DNA of 64,000 bases from Plantago major (lineage: Eukaryota > Streptophyta > Magnoliopsida > Lamiales > Plantaginaceae): assembly GCA_026545765.1 (NCBI GenBank), contig CM048843.1, forward strand, positions 1,798,001-1,862,000. The letters are read 5' to 3'. A model generated the notes under the pieces. It was given only the letters and a program-made list of their open reading frames with translations, had not been told where the DNA came from and did no database searches. Of the stretch, positions 57,301 to 64,000 are shown piece after piece. The position numbers were made by a program, and so were the translations under genes. Each line of letters starts with the position of its first letter. The stretch's first letter is position 1.

Positions 57301-59618
57301 GGTTTTCCTTCCTTAATTACCTTTGGTCTGTGTTTCTTTCTCCTGGGTGTTTTCCCTGCTGGAGTCTTATTCAAATCTATTCCCGCCTCATCCGCACCAC
57401 CATCAAGATTATTCTTTTCCTTGGATGGTGTTGAAATAGAGGATGTACCTAAAGTGGTTTGCGCAAATTCATTGCTACTTATCTCAACAATCTCCGGTTC
57501 TTGGCAAAAGATACCATCACCCTGCAAATCCTTTTCTTGGTTAGGGATTTCACCTACTTGCAACACCTGTTCTTGGTTAGTATAGTAGTTGTTTGACTGC
57601 TTCTGTTGATCTGGTGTTGTTGGCCACAACTGGTTTAAGAGATTCAATGCACTTGATGATGATTCCCCATCTTCTGATCTAGGCGGGAAGTTCAAGTTGT
57701 AACTGGGCCGTGAAGGTACAGGAGTGAGATCTGTGAATGCAGCAGCATCAGAATCAACAATAACTCCAACAAGAGTTCATGAATGTCGTGTGAATTGTAA
57801 TATAGATTTCTCAAAAACAAAAACAAAAAATACATGTGACAATTCGATGCTTTACGTGGTCTATTTTGATCATTTTAAGGATTATATTCTCACTTAATAT
57901 CAAATACAGTTATCTTTTTCATTTGGATTATTAAATGAATAATTGTACTTATTGAGCATGTGAAGTAGTGAAATGCAAGAAACAGAAATATGAGCAGCAA
58001 AATGTATTTGAATTTACATTTTTATATAACGAATTAGAAAACACAAGTAACATAAATTTTTAGGACAATGAATCATAATTGGGTCCGGACTGTCAAAGGT
58101 AGCAGTAGCACAACAGGCAAGGTGAGTTGCCCGGAAACCATGAGGTAATGGGTTCATCAATTCCCTAGAGTATTTAATTTTCTTAATGGGGTTGATTTTT
58201 TTTTTCTCCTGATGGAGTTGTTTATCTTTTTCTTTTATTTTTTGGACTCAAATAATAAGCCATTAAAATCATTTCGATGACTTTTTTCATTAAATCTTCA
58301 GGTGGATTAGTACTTTGCCTGCAAATGCATATATTTAAATCAAATGCTTTGTTGTAGTATTACTTTGTTGCATTAATAATTGGAATGACAGGGAATAACT
58401 TTATTATATATATATAAAATGAAATAAGTTTGAAAAGGAAATGGGGGGTAAGAAATACTCACTGTTTGTTGCTTGTGGTAGGTTGTAATCGCCAATTCTG
58501 TGGTTTGCCTGCAAGATGTGGCTTTGCTGGAGCAAAACACCACCAGAATTCTGAGTTTCCTTGTTCCTTTCACGTCCTTGAGATACCGGATGGACAGCCT
58601 TGTGCTTCTCTGTGATGTAAACACTGCTGCTTTGTTCACCACATGTCAATGCGGCATGTGGGGAACTATTCATGCTTCCAAGCAATTCTGCTAAAGAATG
58701 AACCTTCTGAGGAGCCATAGCTTTGCCTAAATTCGGCATGTGCATGCTGTTTCCTCCTGCATTTCGATTCATGCTTCCAACTGGTGCAGCATTTCCAATG
58801 TTATGCTCTACTGGTGCTGGCAAGACAGCCTGATTATCATAGGAATTTGGCGAAATTACACCATTATGATGGAGGTTAGGCAAAAGGGTCCGATTTCGTT
58901 GGAAATTTGACGAAATGGGCCCATTTCGTTGGAAATTTGACGGAATGACCCTATTCTGATGGAAAACAGGTGAAGCAGTTCCATTTTGAAGAAAATTTGA
59001 TGAGATGACCCCATTTTGATGGAAATTAGGAGAAATGGCTCCATTTTGATGGAAATTTGATGAAACGACCCGATTTTGGTGAAAATTCTGTGAAACAACA
59101 CCATAACGAGAACTTGACTCTCTATGATTCTGCTCCACAGCGCCACTGGTATTGAAATTCTGTGACGGAGTACTGCGGGTTACAAGTGGAGCAACATCCT
59201 GCAAATTCTGCTCCATGTCCCGAATTTGGAGAAAATTCGACTGAACAACTCCATAACGAGTACTTGGCTCCCTGTGATTCTGCTCCATAACATTCCCATT
59301 GAAATTCTGTGACAGCATACCACGGTTTACTAGTGGAACAACATCCTGCAAATTATTCTCCCTATAGCTTGGACCTGGATGAACATCAGCATTCGACCTC
59401 TTAGACAGCCCATTGACTGGCTCATCTTGTAAAACACCAGTGTATATTCCCAGCAAGTCCTGCCAATTTTCTGGCTCTATCTGGTTCTGTTGCATTTCAG
59501 CCTGTGGATAATTTGGTCTTTCCGCAATTGGTTTCCCTGGTGTCACTGGAGTCCAGAAATTGCCATTCTGTGTGATTTGCTTCTCCTGGGGAACTGGATA
59601 TCCCCTCCCTAGGTTCAT
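45377..59618 (-). CDS. DME: DEMETER/ROS1-type 5-methylcytosine DNA glycosylase
   Basis: Nineteen coding exons, all in phase: 59618-58463, 57730-55907, 55822-55469, 49796-49706, 49624-48250, 48163-48084, 48006-47922, 47836-47745, 47677-47609, 47531-47495, 47410-47328, 47199-46768, 46627-46591, 46409-46352, 46254-46118, 46024-45959, 45856-45742, 45668-45630 and 45525-45377. They total 6279 nt, 2092 aa. A Lys-rich nuclear signal-like stretch (R-R-K-K-H-R-P-K) lies in exon 2. The split HhH-GPD domain starts at about 1112. The catalytic lysine (G-L-G-L-K) is about 1639 and the aspartate (V-D-T-N-V-G-R) about 1657, with the family spacing of 18. Fe-S cysteines C-x6-C-x2-C-x5-C lie at about 1724-1740. 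The permuted-CXXC and RRM-like C-terminal domains follow. It excises 5-methylcytosine in active DNA demethylation. Length favours the DME branch over ROS1. Confidence 0.95.
50286..51039 (+). repeat. Left LTR of the intronic Copia element
   Basis: Matches 54664-55394, including AACAGGTCGAAGATTTAGAA and GTGTGATCTCGGTCATCTAG. It contains about 23 bp absent from the right copy near 50876-50900 and other small indels. Confidence 0.93.
51768..53135. mobile_element. Solo LTR nested in the intronic Copia element
   Basis: A 1368-bp segment starts TGATGACACG and ends GCTTATCA. It is flanked by an exact 5-bp duplication ATAAC (51763-51767 and 53136-53140). Three CTCGCCG(C/A)GGCGAG-type palindromes lie at about 52170-52280. 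There is no coding capacity. TG...CA ends and a 5-bp target with no partner LTR define a solo LTR, probably of the Gypsy type. Confidence 0.85.
53557..53800. repeat. Degenerate threefold repeat, unit about 90 bp
   Basis: Three copies share CTGGG(A/G)TG-x-TTGGGGTTCAGGCTGCCT and CATTCAGT-like ends, starting near 53567, 53662 and 53749. They lie in the noncoding 3' part of the retroelement. Confidence 0.75.
54664..55394 (+). repeat. Right LTR of the intronic Copia element
   Basis: Ends TTTTTTCA directly before the target duplication GCTTG. It is slightly shorter than the left copy. Confidence 0.93.
58081..58200 (+). mobile_element. Possible tRNA-derived SINE in DME intron 1
   Basis: A tRNA-like stretch with an A-box-like TAGCACAACAGGCAAGG and a B-box-like GGGTTCATCAATTCCC lies about 35 nt apart, followed by T-rich DNA. 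The B box has a small insertion. No target duplication was confirmed, so this is tentative. Confidence 0.4.
58839..59093 (-). repeat. 30-bp in-frame minisatellite in DME exon 1
   Basis: Residues about 176-260 of the DME protein are eight to nine copies of a 10-residue unit of the type S-x-N-F-H-Q-N-G-V-I. The period is exactly 30 bp. A longer, older duplication (R-Y-G-V-V plus Q-N-H-R-E blocks, residues about 90-180) lies just N-terminal. Confidence 0.93.
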
Positions 59619-60409
59619 AACTGACTCTTCTTTCCCCCTTCAGCACTCACTCACACCTCCAATCGATCCATCAATTTTTTCTTACCTTCTTCAAACCAGA
59701 ACTTTCCAATCAATTTTGTGTTACAGTGATTCCCACCATTGATGTCTAGTAAATAAATTGCTTCATAAGATATTGCCTCAATATTCCTGACAGAAATATA
59801 GTGAGATGCATATAAGCATGTTTATATTGCCTCAATTCCAAAAACAGGCTACTCAATATAGTGAGATGCATATAAGCATGTTTATTGTGGAAATGCAGAA
59901 ACCAAAAAGAGAAATTGTGTAAAAATTATGCATAGGTGCTAAAACCGTGTTCACGTCAAAAAGGTGCTGTTTTTCCATGTAAGGAAACATCTCACGGTTT
60001 ATAAATTAATGACAATTGACAAGTAGTTGAAGAAGATGCCATAAAACTCTATGTCATTCGGCGTGTCCTACTCTCTCTTTTTCATTACCATCACGCACTC
60101 CAGCAGAGTGCCAGCATTTTAGAGATGCTGGTTATAAGATGTAAAGAAACATTTCACGGATTATATTTAATGAAACAAGCAGTTGAAGAGGACGACATAA
60201 AACTATACGTCATTCGGCGTGTCCCACTCTCACCTTTTCACTATGCCCATTCCTTCTAGCACAGTGCCAAGGTTATAGCATTCCAAAAGGCAAAGCACTA
60301 GCATCTTTAACAATAACCATAGAGGTTCTTTTTTTCTTTTTCTTTACTTTTTTCTTTTTGAGAATTACAATATTTCATGAGATTATAAAACAATAACAGC
60401 TACTCACTC

Positions 60410-60715
60410 TATTGGGAGAAAATTGAAAATAAGTCCATCTCGGGAATCGAACCATAACCTCTCATCCATAGAATATTGGAAATAAACCACATTTCATGAA
60501 TCGAACGCATGACCTGTCTATTGGGAGAAAATTGAAACTAAGCCCATCTTGGGAATCGAACCCATGACCTGTCTATTGGGAGAAATTGAAACTAAGCCCA
60601 TCTCGGGAATTGAACCTATAACCTCCGAGTAAACCCCGTTTCAGGAATCGAACCCATGACCTCTTGGTCAATAATGTCCTTACTCTACCAACTAAGTTAG
60701 ATAGTTGGCTTATAC
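60410..60715 (-). mobile_element. tRNA-derived SINE-like sequence with five B boxes
   Basis: On the minus strand a tRNA-like head begins near 60708 with A box TTAGTTGGTAGAG. A perfect B box GGGTTCGATTCC follows near 60645. Four more B-box copies follow at about 55-bp spacing (landmarks near 60605, 60551, 60497 and 60442). A single tRNA gene would have one B box and a closed acceptor stem; neither fits, so a SINE with tandem expansion is preferred. Confidence 0.65.
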
Positions 60716-61984
60716 ATCACCCATAGAGCCTAAGATATATCTTGAATTGTATACCAAGAACTAAAACCAATTTACTACTAAACAAAGCATTTGATGCTTG
60801 GCAGCTAGAACAGGACTTAATGCTCTCACAATTAACCCAAATTTATTGATTCCTTTGTTCTTCTCTTCCAGAATACAACATTAAGTCACGTACAGCAGCA
60901 AGGAAACTACATTTTCCACAAATCGTACCAAGATATCATTTTGGATAAGTGTGAGTGTCTAGCAGCTAAAAAAAGGAAACTTTCCATAATTCATAGAGAA
61001 TGATCAAACTTACAAAGACTCACTACAAATCAGAGTGAGAGTGATAGAAACTACATTTCCCACAAATTATACCAAGATATCATTTTGGATAAGTGCAAGC
61101 GTCTAGCAGCTAAAAAAAAAAAAAAAGGAAACTTTCCATAATTCATAAAGAATGATCAAACTCACACAGACTCACTACAAATCAGAGTGATGAAACTACT
61201 GAGCACAGCTACGTTATCAATCATGTAAATGAATCGTAAATGAGGCACTCACAGAAGCAATCTGAATTGGCACCAGCTGAAGATGAGCAGCACAAAACCT
61301 GACCTGCTGGTGAAAATAACAAGGAGAATAAGAAATCAGAAATAAAAAGTGAAGAGATAGCAAATGATGTGAAATAAAATATATGTTGGAACAAAATCCA
61401 ACCTAATGAATGCCAATTGCTGAAAGCAGTGCAATTTCATAAAAAATAACAAATTGAGCAAAACCCAGGTAGGAAATGAAATGCAGCAGGTTAGAGTAGA
61501 AAACGATGGAATTAAGGAAGAATCAAGAGTAAATCGGAGTAATTAAATGGAATTGTAAATGAATGAGATTGTATTTGTGGCTGGTGTGTACGTACATACA
61601 TACATACATACCAAAAAAAACAATCAATCGATTTGGTCATGTGAGAAATAGTAGAATTTGATATGGGTTGAAATTAAAAGCAAAAGCATGACATAATGGT
61701 TTAAATTGAGGTTTTGGAAGAAGAAGAAGAAGAATTAAAACAGAGAGAGAGGATAGCTTACAGGAGATGATATGGAAATTGGATCCGGAGAGATATCGGT
61801 GTGGATGAAATCGGACGGTGAGCACGCAATGCTCAGTCGCTCGCTCGTTTATCAGAAAAAAAAAACTCACTTGTTATCAGTCAGGTCAGCTCAGCTCGTT
61901 AGAATTGGAAGAATTAAATATTCTTGTGAACTGGTCAATGCCGGAGATTTTGTTATAACAGAAGAAAGAGAAGAAGAAGAAGAA

Positions 61985-62090
61985 AGAAGGAGAGTTTTTA
62001 GAGAGAGAGAGAGAGAGAAATACAGACAATACAGAGAGAGAGAGAGAAACACAACACAACACAACAAAACAAGAGAGAGAGAGAGAGAAA
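61985..62090 (-). repeat. (GA/CT)n-rich leader tract of DME
   Basis: Several GAGAGAGAGA runs on the plus strand, i.e. CT repeats in the DME sense strand just downstream of the TATA box. CT-rich leaders are common in plant housekeeping genes. Confidence 0.75.
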
Positions 62091-62163
62091 TACTAATACT
62101 ACAGTGAGAAGGAAATGACACATACACTACACATTGCACACAACAAGGAACAGTTAAACCATT

Positions 62164-62172
62164 CTTTATATA
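62164..62172 (-). promoter_or_regulatory. Probable TATA box of the DME gene
   Basis: TATATAAAG on the minus strand, followed about 50-150 nt downstream by a CT-rich leader. It predicts transcription starting near 62135, some 2.5 kb upstream of the ATG, which requires a spliced or long 5' UTR. Confidence 0.55.
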
Positions 62173-62309
62173 CATACCAACAACCAAATTTGCATGGTTA
62201 CCAAATCTAATTTCTCACCCAACGTACACAAAACACTATTATAATATTTCTATTTCCTTTTTTATTCCTTCTTTATTAATGCCCTACTTTCATGTAATAT
62301 CCTCATAAT

Positions 62310-63380
62310 TTTATCTACTACTTTGACGACTGGGGTAAAGTTATGATAATTTACCAAGAAATGGCATGTGCAATTTGACGAAAGGGGAAAATGAATTTAT
62401 GATTGTTACTTTATTTTTTTGTTGTTGACGTAATATAAATAATAAAGTTTTGTATACTACTTTGACGTTTGACGGAGAGAAAAAAGTTATTAAATTACAA
62501 GAAAGTGGTATATGGAATTTTGACCAATGGAAAATAAAATTTATGAACATTATTGAGCACTATATTATTAACATAATATTAATAAAGTTTTGTATACTAC
62601 TTTGACGGGCAGAAAAAGTTATTAAATTATGAGAAAATGGTATGGGCAATTTTGACGAAATGGAAAATGGAATTTATGAACATTATTGAGTACTATATTA
62701 TTAACGTAATATTGATAAAGTTTTATATACTACTTTAACGGGCGGAAAAATGTTATTTTCAATTTTGACAAGAGGGAAAATGAAATTTATAAGAGTAAGT
62801 CTCCTGATAAGCGGTCTCCAGATAATTTATCTAGAGACGCACCTATATTATCAAGAAAATCATCGATGATATTAATCAAAATACTTATTTTCTCAACATT
62901 GGTATTTTTTCATATTACAACAAGACTTATTTCGTTAACAACATAGACGTATTGATTAATGACATTAATGATTTTATTGATAGCATAGGCCGTCTCAAGA
63001 TAAATTATTTAGAGATCGTCTCTCATGAGACTTTGTGAATTTATAAATATTATCGAGTGCTATATTATTACCGTAATATTGACAAAGTTTTGTATACTAC
63101 TTGGACGGGCGATAAAAAGTCATTAAATTGTGAGAAAATGGCATGTACAATTTTGATGAAAGGGGAAATGGAATTTATGAAGATAAAGATTATTGTCTAC
63201 TATGTTTTTTTTACGTAATATTAATAAAGTTTTATGTAGTATTTGACGAACACGGAAAAACTTATTATAAAGTACGAGAAAATAGTATTTGCAATCTTGA
63301 CGAAGAGAAAAAGAAATTTATAAATATCAAGAATTACCTTATTATTAATTTCTATATTTTTAATGTAATATAATAAAATT
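62310..63380. repeat. Six-copy tandem array, unit 131-141 bp, interrupted by a MITE
   Basis: The landmark TACTACTTTGACG (or a close variant) starts near 62314, 62455, 62595, 62727, 63095 and 63236. Removing the 245-bp MITE and its 9-bp target copy gives an even spacing. Units carry AAATTATGAGAAAATGG and TATATTATTAACGTAATATT. No coding capacity is seen. Confidence 0.88.
62793..63037. mobile_element. Mutator-type MITE, 245 bp, 9-bp target duplication
   Basis: Exact AATTTATAA duplication at 62784-62792 and 63038-63046. Terminal inverted repeats of about 45 bp include AAGTCTCCTGATAAGCGGTC at the left and its relative at the right. Related to the copy at 44446-44661. Confidence 0.88.
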
Positions 63381-63391
63381 GTATCTAATAT

Positions 63392-64000
63392 CACTACAAG
63401 AAATCTGCTAAATTGCGACGGATAAAATTAGCGACGAATTGTTATGGCTTTGCTCAATCCGTCTCTAATACGTTGCTAATTAGCGACGGATAAATTATCT
63501 GTCTCTAATTAGAGACGGATTAATTAATCCGTCGCTAATTAGAGACGGATAGATTAATCCGTCTCTAATTAGGTTGACCAATTAAAAGAAAAGGTAAAGG
63601 ATTTAGCGACGGGTAGCCCTATCCGTCGCTAAATTTAGCGACGGATAGGGTTATCTGTCGCTAAGCCTGTTAACAAATGGGCAGAAAGCTTTCTTCTTCC
63701 CCATTTCTATTCTGCTTCTTCTTTCTTCTTCTCTTCGCCATTTTCGCGAATTGCCCAACTCCGATCAAAACTCCACCATTCCGGCCAATCTTGGACTATT
63801 TTCGAAGCTCGTTGAACAAGGAACTCGGGTGGCCAGTCAATTTCATTCTTCTTCGGCTATTTATTCCGTGATTGAAGGTATTAGTCTAAAGCCCTTACTT
63901 TGTTAAATTTGGGATTTTTGTTAATTTCGACTAATTTGAGCAATTGTATGTTTATGGGAGGTCTCTACTAGCTAGTTTAGCTTATATTAAGTAGTTGGTT
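63392..64000 (+). mobile_element. 5' end of a second CACTA element (runs off the window)
   Basis: Starts CACTACAAGAAATCTG at 63392 after TAT. Subterminal TTAGCGACGGAT arrays follow to about 63665. From 63677 to the window end it is homologous, in opposite orientation, to about 28256-27870 of the first CACTA element, including a frame starting M-G-R-K-L-S-S-S-P and intron-like DNA beyond. Confidence 0.88.

Larger units (their letters stand above)
59619..62135 (-). other. DME 5' UTR and upstream region, rich in tandem duplications
   Basis: Probably a leader with one or more introns. A possible 5' UTR exon lies near 61315-61245. Duplications seen: a 57-bp one at 59795-59887 (AATATAGTGAGATGCATATA twice), about 160 bp at 59980-60275 (GTCATTCGGCGTGTCC twice), and about 150 bp at 60898-61195 (AAGATATCATTTTGGATAAG twice). 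A (TACA)n tract lies near 61590-61611. Splice borders of the leader could not be fixed. Confidence 0.55.

Noticed and set aside
57109-57585. 158-codon open frame opposite DME exon 2
   Set aside because: Antisense shadow of a long, well-supported exon.
60640-60710. Possible tRNA gene on the minus strand
   Set aside because: A and B boxes are present, but I see no convincing acceptor stem, and the B box is repeated four more times downstream. A SINE explains it better.
61772-62187. Open frames over the GA-rich tract upstream of DME
   Set aside because: Low-complexity translation of (GA/CT)n leader sequence.

Overview
This is a nuclear chromosome segment from a flowering plant, probably a eudicot. 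It is AT-rich, with split genes, GT-AG introns, and plant-specific families: a DEMETER-type DNA demethylase, an RLCK-VII kinase and FAR1/MULE proteins. It also has dense, nested plant transposons (Copia, Cassandra TRIM, CACTA, Mutator-like, Stowaway, SINE). The sequence does not let me name the species.

Three intact genes can be reconstructed with consistent exon phases. (1) A receptor-like cytoplasmic kinase at 19137-21826 (+), six exons, 393 codons. (2) A two-BRCT-domain nuclear protein at 33291-40585 (+), ten exons, 557 codons, with a textbook U12-type AT-AC intron. (3) A DEMETER/ROS1 5-methylcytosine DNA glycosylase at 45377-59618 (-), nineteen coding exons, 2092 codons, with all catalytic and Fe-S residues. 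Its probable TATA box is near 62170.

The rest is mostly mobile DNA. Region 3.5-18.05 kb looks like one large Mutator-like block. It has a catalytically dead Ulp1-type protease relic on the + strand and, converging on it, a FAR1/FRS-type transposase pseudogene on the - strand. The noncoding DNA of both is expanded by tandem duplications built on a GTTTTAAGTG-like motif. A 6.8-kb Copia element (6799-13624, 5-bp target duplication) has split the SWIM zinc finger of the FAR1-like gene. Region 23.6-32.3 kb holds a small Mutator-type element, a deleted CACTA with a Stowaway inside it, and a 3.4-kb Mutator-type element. A Cassandra TRIM lies in BRCT intron 4. Region 40.6-44.7 kb holds duplicated scraps of the kinase 3' flank, a hAT-like element, a second FAR1-like fragment, an mTERF fragment and a MITE. 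DME intron 3 holds a deleted Copia element (50286-55394), which itself contains a solo LTR (51768-53135). Upstream of DME are tandem duplications, a multi-B-box SINE, a ~135-bp tandem array split by a MITE, and the start of a second CACTA element that runs off the window.

Functionally, the window puts a DNA demethylase gene inside repeat-rich DNA of the kind that demethylases act on; several repeats lie in its own intron and 5' region. That regulatory link is inference only.
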